Shown: positions 1 through 7,015 of the stretch, piece after piece
Position numbering within the stretch: position 1 is the stretch's first letter
Layout of the letters: each line of letters opens with the position of its first letter
Source: an uncultured Microbacteriaceae bacterium
Lineage (GTDB): Bacteria; Actinomycetota; Actinomycetes; Actinomycetales; Microbacteriaceae
NCBI GenBank assembly: GCA_946481135.1
Contig: CAMLMQ010000006.1
Coordinates: 1 to 42,054 of the forward strand
DNA: 42,054 nucleotides
Direction: 5' to 3'
Program-made: the position numbers and the translations under genes
The notes under the pieces: model-generated
What the model was told of the DNA's origin: nothing
Seen by the model: the letters and a program-made list of their open reading frames with translations, nothing else
The model's database searches: none

Positions 1-852
1 GCCCTCGCGCTCAAGAGCGGCAACGCCGTCGTGCTGCGCGGCGGCTCGGCGGCGGAGAACACCAACCGTGTGCTCGTCGAGTTGCTGCAGGAGGCGCTCG
101 AGAGCGTCGGACTGCCGGGCGACGCCGTGCAGACCATTGACGAGTTCGGCCGCGACGGCGCGACCCAGCTCATGCAGGCCCGCGGCTACGTGGATGTGCT
201 CATCCCGCGCGGTTCGGCGAACCTCATCGACACGGTCGTGCGCGAGTCGAAGGTGCCGGTCATCGAGACCGGGGCGGGCGTCGTGCACCTCTACCTCGAC
301 GCGTCGGCCGACGAGGAGATGGCGGTCGACATCGCCGTCAACGCGAAGGTGCAGCGCCCGAGCGTGTGCAACGCGCTGGAGACCCTGCTCGTCGACGCGC
401 GGTCGGCCGAACGCCTGCTGCCGCCCGTGCTGTCGGCGCTCCGCGAGCGCGGGGTGACGGTGCACGCCGACGAGCGCGCCCTCGGCATCTTCCCGGATGC
501 GGTGCCCGCCACCGACGACGACTGGGCGACCGAGCACATGAGCCTCGACCTCAACGTCGCCGTCGTCGACGACCTCGACGACGCGCTCGCGCACATCCGC
601 CGCTACTCGACGCACCACACCGAGTCGATCGTGACCAACGACATCCGCCGCGCGGAGCGCTTCCTCGCGGAGGTCGACTCGGCGGTCGTCATGGTCAACG
701 CGTCGACGCGGTTCACCGACGGCGGCGAGTTCGGGTTCGGCGCGGAGGTGGGCATCTCGACGCAGAAGCTCCACGCGCGCGGCCCGATGGGGCTGCCCGA
801 GCTCACGAGCACCAAGTGGCTCGTGCGCGGCGCCGGCCAGGTGCGCCGCTAA
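1..852 (+). CDS. proA: glutamate-5-semialdehyde dehydrogenase (gamma-glutamyl phosphate reductase), C-terminal part
   Basis: NADPH-dependent reduction of gamma-glutamyl phosphate to glutamate-5-semialdehyde, the second step of cytosolic proline synthesis. The reading frame is open from base 1, so the N-terminal part (about 130 residues) lies outside the window; 283 codons remain. The visible part starts in the nucleotide-binding region ([18 protein letters not shown]) and contains the catalytic-cysteine motif [10 protein letters not shown] near base 370 and the typical end [20 protein letters not shown] followed by [19 protein letters not shown]. It is followed closely by a small membrane protein and nadD, the usual actinobacterial proA-nadD-rsfS neighbourhood. 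Nothing is odd apart from the window cut. Confidence 0.95.
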   Translation, partial: ALALKSGNAVVLRGGSAAENTNRVLVELLQEALESVGLPGDAVQTIDEFGRDGATQLMQARGYVDVLIPRGSANLIDTVVRESKVPVIETGAGVVHLYLDASADEEMAVDIAVNAKVQRPSVCNALETLLVDARSAERLLPPVLSALRERGVTVHADERALGIFPDAVPATDDDWATEHMSLDLNVAVVDDLDDALAHIRRYSTHHTESIVTNDIRRAERFLAEVDSAVVMVNASTRFTDGGEFGFGAEVGISTQKLHARGPMGLPELTSTKWLVRGAGQVRR

Positions 853-862
853 GGTGGACGGT

Positions 863-1054
863 ATGCCGTTCCTCCCGATCGAGACGCATCACGAGCTCGC
901 CGAGCTGGTCATGCCGCTCTGGGCCTTCCCGGCGATCGCCGCGGGCATCTTCCTCGTGCTCGGGCTCGTCACCTGGAGCTACCGCGACGTCTACCACCGC
1001 CACGGCGACCGCACGTCGGCCGACGCCGGCAGCCACCAGGACGCCCACCACTAG
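863..1054 (+). CDS. small single-pass membrane protein, unknown function
   Basis: A 63-residue protein with one hydrophobic segment (about residues 19-38, [20 protein letters not shown]) followed by a hydrophilic tail rich in His, Asp and Arg. I chose the ATG at 863 because AAGGTGG at 851-857 is a well-placed ribosome binding site; a GTG at 854 would add three residues but sits on that site. It lies between proA and nadD, with 10 bases to each side, so it is probably co-transcribed. I do not recognise a family. The predicted topology is a short outside N-terminus and a cytoplasmic basic tail, an inference from the charge distribution. Confidence 0.7.
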   Translation: MPFLPIETHHELAELVMPLWAFPAIAAGIFLVLGLVTWSYRDVYHRHGDRTSADAGSHQDAHH

Positions 1055-1064
1055 GCCCCTCACG

Positions 1065-1685
1065 ATGACCGAGGGCGCGGCGCGCCGACCGCGCGTCGGC
1101 GTCATGGGCGGCACCTTCGACCCCATCCACCACGGTCACCTCGTCGCCGCGAGCGAGGTGCAGCAGTCGTTCGACCTCGACGAGGTCGTCTTCGTGCCGA
1201 CGGGGCAGCCGTGGATGAAGGATGCCGTGTCGCCCCCGGAGCGACGCTACGAGATGACGGTCATCGCCACCGCATCCAACCCGCGGTTCACGGTGAGCCG
1301 CGTCGACATCGAGCGCGGCGGTCCGACCTACACGATCGACACGCTGCGCGACATCCGACGCGAACGTCCGGATGCCGAACTGTTCTTCATCTCGGGCGCC
1401 GACGCGGTCGCGCAGATCCTCGATTGGAAGGATGTGCAGGAGCTCTGGGACCTCGCCCACTTCGTCGCGGTGTCGCGTCCTGGGCATTCCCTGAGTATTC
1501 GCGGATTGCCGGAGCAGCGCGTAAGCTCGCTCGAAGTACCCGCTCTGGCGATCTCGTCCACGGACTGCCGGGAGCGAGTCGACCGGGGATTCCCGGTGTG
1601 GTACTTGGTCCCCGACGGTGTCGTGCAGTACATCTCCAAGCACCACCTGTACCGGGGCCCGCACTACTCGGAGTTAGGCGCATGA
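1065..1685 (+). CDS. nadD: nicotinate-nucleotide adenylyltransferase
   Basis: Adenylates nicotinate mononucleotide to deamido-NAD in NAD synthesis. The 206-residue protein has the nucleotidyltransferase signature [12 protein letters not shown] (the (H/T)xGH motif) at about residues 14-25 and the second signature [10 protein letters not shown] near residue 165, close to the canonical ISSTxxR. Length is normal for the family. The start at 1065 gives a short basic N-terminus; an internal ATG at 1104 begins directly at MGGTFDP and would cut the first strand, so the upstream start is preferred. The stop overlaps the next start (ATGA, 1682-1685), indicating translational coupling to the proline-rich protein. 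Confidence 0.95.
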   Translation: MTEGAARRPRVGVMGGTFDPIHHGHLVAASEVQQSFDLDEVVFVPTGQPWMKDAVSPPERRYEMTVIATASNPRFTVSRVDIERGGPTYTIDTLRDIRRERPDAELFFISGADAVAQILDWKDVQELWDLAHFVAVSRPGHSLSIRGLPEQRVSSLEVPALAISSTDCRERVDRGFPVWYLVPDGVVQYISKHHLYRGPHYSELGA

Positions 1686-3040
1686 CGACATTCCAGGACC
1701 CGCCGCTGCAGTCGCGGCGCGCGGTCCGGCAGAGTGAGCGCCCCGACGGCCAGCAGGCTTCGCCGTTCGCGCCGCCTCAGGTGCCGCGCACCGCCGCGGG
1801 AGCCGGCGAGCCGCTCAGCTACGTCACGCAGAACCGTCCGCCGCTGCCCGGCTACGAGGCCACCCCCGCCCCGGCGCCCGAGAAACGGGATGCCGACGCC
1901 CCGTCGACGCCGAGCTTCCGCCCGCGCGACTACAGCCCCGAGGCCCGCACGGCGCCTCCGGCGTGGACGCCCGAGCACGACCGCGCCGGCGTCGTGGAGT
2001 ACCACACGCAGGCCCGCTCCGCCGTGACGCCGCCGACTTCGCTCGCGGCCTCCCTCGCCGGGGAGCCGTCGGAGCAGACCCTCACCCGGCGAGAGCTGCG
2101 CGCGCTGCGCGACGCCCACGGCATCACCGCCGCACCGCCGACCGACGTGCAGCCGATCGTGCCCGCGGCCCCGCCGGCGCCCGCCCCCGCTCCGCAGGCG
2201 CCGAGCCCCCAGCCCTCCACCCACCTCGACTCGGCGATGGCGGAGTTCGACGCGCTCACCCGTCGGCCCGCCGAGCCGGCCGCTCCCGCATCCGCTCCGG
2301 GTGACCCCGCGCTCTCGCGCCGCGGTCGCCGGGCTGCCGCTCCGAGCGAGCCGGAGTCGCCGGCCCCTGCGGCTGCCGAGCCGACTCCGCCGGCGCTCGT
2401 CGAGCCCGCACCGACGTTCGTGGCGCCGCCCCCGGCAGCCCCCGTTCCGCCCGTCGCGCCGACCCCCGTGGCATCGGCTCCCGAGGCGCAGGCCCCGGCC
2501 GCCCCGGCATCCGCTGCGCCGGTCCCGGTCGCGCCGCCGCCGGTCGCACCGGCCCCCGTCGCCCCGACCACGGGCGAGCGTCCCGTCGGCCACTGGACGA
2601 ACCAGTCCGAACTCGACGAAGCCACCCAGGTCAACGGCACGACCATCTCGCGCAGCGTCGGCGTCGGGTCGATCACGACGAGCGCCCTCGTGCTGCCCGC
2701 CATCCCCGGTCAGCACATGGACACGGGCGAGGTGCTGCTCACCGGCTCGGTGTCGCTGCCCGCGAACCTGGCCGCGACCGGCGCGCACCACGCGATCGAC
2801 GAGTCCGACCTCGACCACCTGCTCGACCCGGGCGACCACCAGGCGGTCAACACCGACTCGGTGCCGATCCGCGCCATCCGTGCCGTGTCGAGCCACACCA
2901 ACTCCCGCGACTCGCTCATCGCGCACTCGAAGCCCCACCGCGGCAACCGCGCCCTCACCGCCCTCATCGTGTCGGCATCCGGCATGGTCGTCGTGGTCGT
3001 GACCCTGCTCGTCGTCGCCCTCTCGACGGAAGTCATCTGA
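1682..3040 (+). CDS. proline/alanine-rich protein with a C-terminal membrane anchor
   Basis: A 452-residue protein of low complexity: residues about 1-300 are dominated by Pro, Ala and Val repeats ([24 protein letters not shown] type), and a more ordinary region of about 120 residues follows. The last 25 residues form one strongly hydrophobic segment ([20 protein letters not shown]), suggesting a tail-anchored or single-pass membrane protein with a long disordered N-terminal portion. It starts inside the nadD stop codon and is followed after 21 bases by rsfS, so it is in the same operon. No enzyme motif is visible. A hypothetical protein between nadD and rsfS is common in Microbacteriaceae-type genomes (recollection, not checked). 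Confidence 0.85.
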   Translation: MTTFQDPPLQSRRAVRQSERPDGQQASPFAPPQVPRTAAGAGEPLSYVTQNRPPLPGYEATPAPAPEKRDADAPSTPSFRPRDYSPEARTAPPAWTPEHDRAGVVEYHTQARSAVTPPTSLAASLAGEPSEQTLTRRELRALRDAHGITAAPPTDVQPIVPAAPPAPAPAPQAPSPQPSTHLDSAMAEFDALTRRPAEPAAPASAPGDPALSRRGRRAAAPSEPESPAPAAAEPTPPALVEPAPTFVAPPPAAPVPPVAPTPVASAPEAQAPAAPASAAPVPVAPPPVAPAPVAPTTGERPVGHWTNQSELDEATQVNGTTISRSVGVGSITTSALVLPAIPGQHMDTGEVLLTGSVSLPANLAATGAHHAIDESDLDHLLDPGDHQAVNTDSVPIRAIRAVSSHTNSRDSLIAHSKPHRGNRALTALIVSASGMVVVVVTLLVVALSTEVI

Positions 3041-3061
3041 TCCTGAACGCCGGAGTGCACC

Positions 3062-3433
3062 GTGGCCGCGAGTGACCGGGCCCGCGAGTTGTTGCGCGTC
3101 GCAGCCCTCGCCGCCGACGCCAAGCAGGCCGAAGACCTCGTCGCCCTCGACGTCTCGGGTCCGCTGCCGCTGACCGACGTCTTCCTGCTCGCGACGGGAC
3201 GCAACGAGCGCAACGTGCTCTCGATCGCCGGCGAGATCGAGGACAAGCTGATCGAGGCCGGCGCGAAGCCGATCCGCCGGGAGGGCCGGTCCGAGGGCCG
3301 CTGGGTGCTGCTCGATTTCGGCGACCTCGTCGTGCACGTCTTCCACGAGGAAGACCGGATGTACTACTCCCTCGAGCGGCTCTGGAAAGACTGCCCCGTC
3401 ATCCCTCTCGACTTGCCGGCCGCCGCGTCCTAG
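3062..3433 (+). CDS. rsfS: ribosomal silencing factor RsfS
   Basis: Binds ribosomal protein uL14 and blocks subunit joining during nutrient limitation. The 123-residue protein starts with GTG and has the family features: the N-terminal helix region (RELLRVAALAADAKQAEDLVALDVS), the segment LTDVFLLATGRNERNV, and the conserved DFGDLVVHVFHEEDRMYYSLERLW near the C-terminus, including Trp just before the tail. Full length for the family. Last gene of the proA-nadD-rsfS unit; spacing to the next gene is 53 bases. Confidence 0.96.
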   Translation: MAASDRARELLRVAALAADAKQAEDLVALDVSGPLPLTDVFLLATGRNERNVLSIAGEIEDKLIEAGAKPIRREGRSEGRWVLLDFGDLVVHVFHEEDRMYYSLERLWKDCPVIPLDLPAAAS

Positions 3434-3486
3434 CGTTCGCAGCCGCCACACAGCGGAGACAGAGAATTCGACGCTTCACTGCTTCC

Positions 3487-3768
3487 ATGCAGTGTCCCAC
3501 CGACGGATCCACGCTCGTCATGAGCGAGCGCAGCGGCATCGAAATCGATTACTGCCCCCAGTGCCGGGGCGTCTGGCTCGACCGGGGTGAACTCGACAAG
3601 ATCGTCGAGCGCTCGACCGCGATGTCGGGGCCGCGACGCGTCGACGACCGTGTCGACGACCGCCGTTCCGACGACCGACGCTTCGGGGACGGTCGCTCAC
3701 GCGACGGGCGCCGCCGGGACGACGACGACCGCGGGTTCGGCGGCTTCCTCGGCGACCTCTTCGGCTGA
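3487..3768 (+). CDS. zf-TFIIB domain protein
   Basis: A 93-residue protein with a zinc-ribbon half (CPTDGSTLV then CPQCRGVWLDRGELDKIV), four cysteines in two CxxD/CxxC pairs within the first 30 residues, as in the zf-TFIIB (PF13453) family. The C-terminal half (residues about 50-90) is a highly charged Arg/Asp repeat ending in GFGGFLGDLFG, typical of these proteins. Function is not established; zinc binding is an inference from the cysteines. The gene is convergent with the membrane protein at 3771-4334, with only two bases between the two stop codons. Confidence 0.85.
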   Translation: MQCPTDGSTLVMSERSGIEIDYCPQCRGVWLDRGELDKIVERSTAMSGPRRVDDRVDDRRSDDRRFGDGRSRDGRRRDDDDRGFGGFLGDLFG

Positions 3769-3770
3769 GT

Positions 3771-4334
3771 TCAGCCCGCGACGCGTCCGCGCAACAGCCA
3801 GGGTCGCAGCGCCCGCGTGACGAACGGCAGCGCCGCGTACGTCATCACGGGCGTCACGAGCACTACGGCCACGAGCACGCGCGCCCACAGCGGCCAGTCG
3901 GGGATCAGCCAGCCGAGCAGCGCGTTCGCCCCGAGGCTCAGCGGGTAGAACACGAGGAAGATCGCCACCATCTGCTTCCACCGCGGCGGGGCCGGGGGAG
4001 CGGCGGCGATCACCTCGACCGACGACGGGGTGTCGAACCATCCCTCGATGCCCGTGAGCCGCTCCTGCCGGGCGTCGGCGACGAGCCCCTGCGCCGACGC
4101 GATCCACCACGCCCGCTCGGGCGACCGTTCCCACGCGGCGAGGCTGTCGGCATCCGCGAACCGGAACAGCATGTGCCACTCGGTGCTCGCCGGGTCGGGG
4201 CGGATCCAGCCGTTGCCGAGGAACCCGGGACGCGCCCGCAGCAGCTCCTCGCCGGCGCGGGCCCACGCCGCCACCTCGGCGGCGCGCTCCGGATCGACCT
4301 GACGCGTGATGGCGACCGTGACGGGAGAGCTCAT
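3771..4334 (-). CDS. antibiotic biosynthesis monooxygenase-fold protein with C-terminal membrane segments
   Basis: A 187-residue protein. Residues 1-100 resemble the ABM dimeric ferredoxin-like fold: VTVAITRQVDPERAAEVAAW, a PGFLGN segment and WHMLFRFADADSLAAWERSPE. Residues about 120-175 contain two hydrophobic helices (MVAIFLVFYPLSLGANALLGW and a second after WARV), as in the group of ABM proteins with a membrane tail. The start at 4334 is chosen because the longer open frame runs back through the tRNA gene and is not coding. No catalytic assignment is possible; enzyme activity is unproven for this subgroup. Confidence 0.8.
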   Translation of the reverse strand: MSSPVTVAITRQVDPERAAEVAAWARAGEELLRARPGFLGNGWIRPDPASTEWHMLFRFADADSLAAWERSPERAWWIASAQGLVADARQERLTGIEGWFDTPSSVEVIAAAPPAPPRWKQMVAIFLVFYPLSLGANALLGWLIPDWPLWARVLVAVVLVTPVMTYAALPFVTRALRPWLLRGRVAG

Positions 4335-4360
4335 CCCGCCAGTCTGCGGGCTGCGCCGGG

Positions 4361-4389
4361 TGAACGCACGTCGTGCGGTGGTGTAATCT
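4361..4389 (+). promoter_or_regulatory. possible promoter of tRNA-Ala
   Basis: TGTAATCT (4382-4389) is an extended -10-like element, and TGAACG (4361-4366) sits 17 bases upstream of TAATCT as a weak -35. The tRNA begins 26 bases after the -10. The -35 match is poor. Confidence 0.35.
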
Positions 4390-4415
4390 AGGGTGGTTGC
4401 CCTCCGGGGCGGCGC

Positions 4416-4491
4416 GGGTCTGTGGCGCAGCTGGTAGCGCACCTGCATGGCATGCAGGGGGTCAGGGGTTCGAGTCCCCTCAGATCCACCA
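4416..4491 (+). tRNA. tRNA-Ala (anticodon GGC)
   Basis: A 76-base cloverleaf with encoded CCA. The acceptor stem pairs GGGTCTG (4416-4422) with CAGATCC (4481-4487) and includes the G3:U70 wobble that is the alanine identity element. The anticodon stem CCTGC/GCAGG encloses the loop ATGGCAT, giving anticodon GGC, which reads GCC, a preferred alanine codon in this DNA. The T arm is GGGG/CCCC around TTCGAGT. The 3' end (4477-4491) is repeated at 5784-5798, on the far side of an insertion sequence; the tRNA itself is left intact. Confidence 0.97.
4477..4491 (+). repeat. target-site duplication, left copy (tRNA 3' end)
   Basis: CCCTCAGATCCACCA, identical over 15 bases to 5784-5798. The two copies flank the segment 4492-5783, which begins TGT and ends ACA, so this reads as the target duplication made when the IS481-family element inserted. 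Confidence 0.75.
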
Positions 4492-4493
4492 TG

Positions 4494-4534
4494 TGATGTC
4501 TCGCGACATGTGTCTCTCATGTCGCGAGACATCA
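4494..4534. repeat. 17-bp perfect inverted repeat near the left IS end
   Basis: TGATGTCTCGCGACATG (4494-4510) and its exact reverse complement at 4518-4534 are separated by 7 bases, immediately beyond the transposase stop codon. It may bind transposase through the TCGCGACA core and would also fold as a hairpin terminating transposase transcription or blocking read-through from the tRNA. Confidence 0.8.
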
Positions 4535-4535
4535 G

Positions 4536-5711
4536 TCATTTCTGGGGCCATCTGCCGGGTGCGGTGAGCGTGTTTCGCCAGTAGGCGCGTGTGGGGTCGA
4601 TTCGGTGTTCGCTGAGGATCTCGCTGGTGTCGAGGTGGATGACGGTGATCGTGGTGGTGTCGGCGATGGCGAGGATGCGGGTGCCGCGGTGGCGTCGGCC
4701 GATTCCAAGGTGGTGCATGCGGCCGGCTCGGCGGATGCTGACGTGTCCGTCGAGGTCGACGCGGTCGTAGCGGAGCCGGTAGCGGTCGGAGATGCGTCCG
4801 GCGGCGGGGAGCGCTTTTGGTGTGGCGTGGTAGGCGGCGGCGGGGGTTGCTCGATCGAGTGCTCGGTGGGGTCGGTGCTCGTTGTAGCGGCTGCGGAACC
4901 GGTCGAGGTCGGCTTGCAGCTCGCGCAGGGTCTTCGGGGTCGGCTGTTGGGTCAGCCATCGTTTCTGGGTCTGGTGGAGACGCTCGATCTTGCCCTGGGT
5001 CTGCGGATGGCCGGGGTGGCCGTTCTTCTGCCGCACTCCGCGGATCGGCAGGAGGTGCTCGAACGCGTTGCGTCCGCCGCCGAGTCGGGCGGTGTAGACG
5101 CACCCGTTGTCGGTCAGGGTGGACGCGGGGGTTCCGTGTTGCTCGATGGCGGTGAGGAACGTGGTCACGATGTCGTCGCCGGTGACCGAGTGGTGGGCGG
5201 TGCAGGAGATCAGGAACCTCGAGTGGTCGTCGAGCCAGTTCAGGATCTCGACGTCGGTGCCGTCGGCGAGGCGCCAGTGGGTGAAGTCGGACTGCCAGGT
5301 CTCGTTCGGTTGCGCTGCCTCGAACCGGACGTAGGACGAGCGCGGTCGCTTCCTCGGCTCCGGGGTGACGAGACCTGCGCGGGTCAGGATCCGATGGATC
5401 GTGGCGCGGGATGGTGCGGCGAGATGCTCCCGGTTCAGATGCCAGGCGATCGTGTCAGCGCCGGCGTCAAGACCCTCCCCGACCAGTTCCCTGCGAAGTT
5501 GCACGATCCGGTCGACGACCTCCGCAGGCGTCTGCGTCGGGTTCGATCTCGGCCGACGCGATCGCGGATCGACTCCCTCGATGCCGCCCGCACGGTAGCG
5601 AGCTAACAGTCGCTGCACGTGCCGTCTGGAGATCCCGTACCGCTCCGCCGCCTCGGTCACGGTGAGTTGCTTCGCGACGATCTTCATGACCACAACCCGA
5701 TGCTTCGACAT
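4536..5711 (-). CDS. IS481-family transposase
   Basis: DDE transposase of 391 residues. Residues about 10-60 form the N-terminal helix-turn-helix (LTVTEAAERYGISRRHVQRLL), followed by a second DNA-binding part. The integrase core has the DDE triad at about D142 (WQSDFTHW), D201 (LTDNGCVY) and E243 (GKIERLHQTQKRW), with the typical YNEHRPHRAL after it. Length is normal to slightly long for the family and no frameshift is seen, so the protein could be active. The start at 5711 leaves about 70 bases to the right end. Confidence 0.93.
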   Translation of the reverse strand: MSKHRVVVMKIVAKQLTVTEAAERYGISRRHVQRLLARYRAGGIEGVDPRSRRPRSNPTQTPAEVVDRIVQLRRELVGEGLDAGADTIAWHLNREHLAAPSRATIHRILTRAGLVTPEPRKRPRSSYVRFEAAQPNETWQSDFTHWRLADGTDVEILNWLDDHSRFLISCTAHHSVTGDDIVTTFLTAIEQHGTPASTLTDNGCVYTARLGGGRNAFEHLLPIRGVRQKNGHPGHPQTQGKIERLHQTQKRWLTQQPTPKTLRELQADLDRFRSRYNEHRPHRALDRATPAAAYHATPKALPAAGRISDRYRLRYDRVDLDGHVSIRRAGRMHHLGIGRRHRGTRILAIADTTTITVIHLDTSEILSEHRIDPTRAYWRNTLTAPGRWPQK

Positions 5712-5723
5712 GCCCCGGACTGT

Positions 5724-5744
5724 GACGCATGTCCCGAGACATCA
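5724..5744. repeat. inner inverted repeat near the right IS end
   Basis: The reverse complement of this 21-base segment matches 4494-4514 with two mismatches and carries the TCGGGACA variant of the core. It lies 39 bases inside the inferred terminus. Confidence 0.75.
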
Positions 5745-5783
5745 GCGACCTATCACCTGTGACATATCTCGTGAGAGCTGACA

Positions 5784-5798
5784 CCCTCAGATCCACCA
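5784..5798 (+). repeat. target-site duplication, right copy
   Basis: Exact 15-base copy of the tRNA-Ala 3' end (compare 4477-4491), directly after the right terminus ACA of the insertion sequence. Confidence 0.75.
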
Positions 5799-5799
5799 A

Positions 5800-5870
5800 T
5801 GTGATGAGTCGCGACATAGGCGACAGCCGAGTCGCGACACAGGTCTCCCTGAGTCGCGACATGTGTCATC
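5800..5870. mobile_element. decayed end of a second, related IS element
   Basis: After the duplicated tRNA tail comes TGTGATG and then TCGCGACAT, which differs from the left end of the intact IS only by AG for TC in between. GAGTCGCGACA is then found three times in direct orientation (5806-5816, 5829-5839, 5851-5861), 22-23 bases apart. No transposase remains beside it. This looks like a solitary terminus of an older IS481-type insertion at the same tRNA. Confidence 0.5.
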
Positions 5871-6208
5871 GAGAGTCGGGCTATCGGCCGAGCTCTTGTC
5901 GTTGGTTGCGTCACTATCCGCGGGTGGGTCGGAGAGTTGTTCGGCGGAACTTCGTCGGCGTCCAGCGCGGTCACAGTGATGTAGTTTCGTCGACGAAGAC
6001 CCGGCCGCTGGCGGGTTGGGTCTCGTTCCGGGGCGTTCCCTGGATGGTGGTCGCCAGGCTGGGCGACTCGAGATCTGGGCGACTCGAGATCAAGGCGACT
6101 CGAGATGTCATCCCTGGCCGATGTGGCCCGCCGCGAACCCGTCCAGCTGCGCTCGTGCCGGCGATCGGGAGCCCGTGCGGGGCGCTACCGCCGTCCCCGG
6201 GCCGTGGT
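5871..6208. other. gene-poor stretch between the IS remnant and the SDR gene
   Basis: I see no convincing gene in these 338 bases. Short open frames on both strands lack family resemblance and a ribosome binding site. The minus strand between about 5990 and 5900 has coding-like composition and could be a fragment of a lost gene, but I cannot name it. The segment contains the 16-base tandem repeat listed separately. Confidence 0.5.
6062..6106. repeat. three tandem copies of a 16-base unit
   Basis: GGCGACTCGAGAT occurs at 6062-6074, 6078-6090 and 6094-6106, an exact 16-base period with three variable bases between copies. Each unit contains the palindrome CTCGAG. It lies about 100 bases beyond the stop of the SDR gene. 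Confidence 0.8.
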
Positions 6209-7015
6209 CTACAGCCCGAGTCCTTCGAATGCGATCGTTGGCAGATCGACCGCGCCGGCGCCCCCGTCCGCTACGATCACGGCGCCCGTGACATACGAGG
6301 CTTCCGGCGAGAGCAGGAAGCGCGCGACGGCGGCGATCTCCTCGGCTGCGGCCGGTCGGCGGAGCGGGACGTGCCGGGTGGCCTCGGCGTATGCGGCGGC
6401 GACCGTCGGGTGCCCGGCCACGGCGGCGAACTGCTGCATCTCGGCGTCGGCCATCGGGGTCACGGTCCACCCCGGGCAGAGCGCATTGGCGCGCACGCCG
6501 ACTGCGCCGTAGTCTCGCGCCACCGAGCGCATGAGTCCAAGCAGCGCGTGCTTCGCGGTCGTGTAGCCCGCGGTATCCGGCCCGGCCGACAACCCGGCGA
6601 TCGACGACACGATGACGATCGCGCCACGGGACTTGATGAGCGACGGCAGGCTCTCGCGTACCGAGACGAAGGCGGTCGTGAGGTTGGCGTGGAGACTCGC
6701 GGCCCACTCGTCGTCGTGGGTCTCGCCCACAGACGAGAAGCCGTGCCCGCCCGCGTTGGCGACGAGCCGGTCGACTCCGCCGAACCGATCGATCGCGGTC
6801 TCCACGACCCGCCGCATCGAGTCGGGATCGCCCGCATCGGCCTCAACCGCGACCGCGTCAGCGCCTCCCGCGATGCCGCGCAGCTCTTGCGCCGCGCTCT
6901 CGACGACCGCTCCGGTGCGCCCGACGAGCACGACATCCGTGCCGTCGGCCACGAGGCGGCGTGCGATTGCGAGCCCGATCCCCGTGCCGCCACCCGTGAT
7001 CACCGCCGCGGTCAT
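6209..7015 (-). CDS. SDR-family NAD(P)-dependent oxidoreductase
   Basis: Classical short-chain dehydrogenase of 268 residues. It has the Rossmann glycine motif TGGGTGIG (7-14), NAG (87-89), catalytic Asn near 111, Ser138 (VIVSSIAG), Tyr151 and Lys155 (GYTTAKH), and the end segment YVTGAVIVADGG. The start overlaps the stop of the upstream class-III PLP enzyme by four bases (ATGA type), so the two are translationally coupled. The substrate cannot be read from the sequence. Given the preceding kinase and phospho-lyase, it may handle the aldehyde or alcohol they produce (inference). It is the last gene of the minus-strand unit. Confidence 0.9.
   Translation of the reverse strand: MTAAVITGGGTGIGLAIARRLVADGTDVVLVGRTGAVVESAAQELRGIAGGADAVAVEADAGDPDSMRRVVETAIDRFGGVDRLVANAGGHGFSSVGETHDDEWAASLHANLTTAFVSVRESLPSLIKSRGAIVIVSSIAGLSAGPDTAGYTTAKHALLGLMRSVARDYGAVGVRANALCPGWTVTPMADAEMQQFAAVAGHPTVAAAYAEATRHVPLRRPAAAEEIAAVARFLLSPEASYVTGAVIVADGGAGAVDLPTIAFEGLGL

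Larger units (their letters stand above)
4492..5783 (-). mobile_element. IS481-family insertion sequence, complete
   Basis: A 1292-bp element with one transposase gene on the minus strand. The ends begin TGTGATGTCTC on the left and, read inward on the other strand, TGTCAGCTCTC on the right, i.e. the TGT...ACA termini of the IS481 family. It is flanked by 15-bp direct repeats (4477-4491, 5784-5798); IS481 elements are known for 4-15 bp duplications. Inside the ends are a second, better conserved 21-base inverted pair (4494-4514 and 5724-5744, two mismatches) carrying the core TCG(C/G)GACA. Size, gene content and ends all fit an intact copy. The exact right terminus is inferred from the duplication. 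Confidence 0.8.

Noticed and set aside
4335..4532. Minus-strand frame running through the tRNA with the translation GSEGTRTPDPLHAMQV
   Set aside because: This is the well-known false translation across a tRNA gene and its flank; the real start of the downstream gene is at 4334.
6062..6106. Short regular repeats as a CRISPR array
   Set aside because: Units are 13 bases with 3-base gaps; there are no spacers of useful length and no cas genes in the window.
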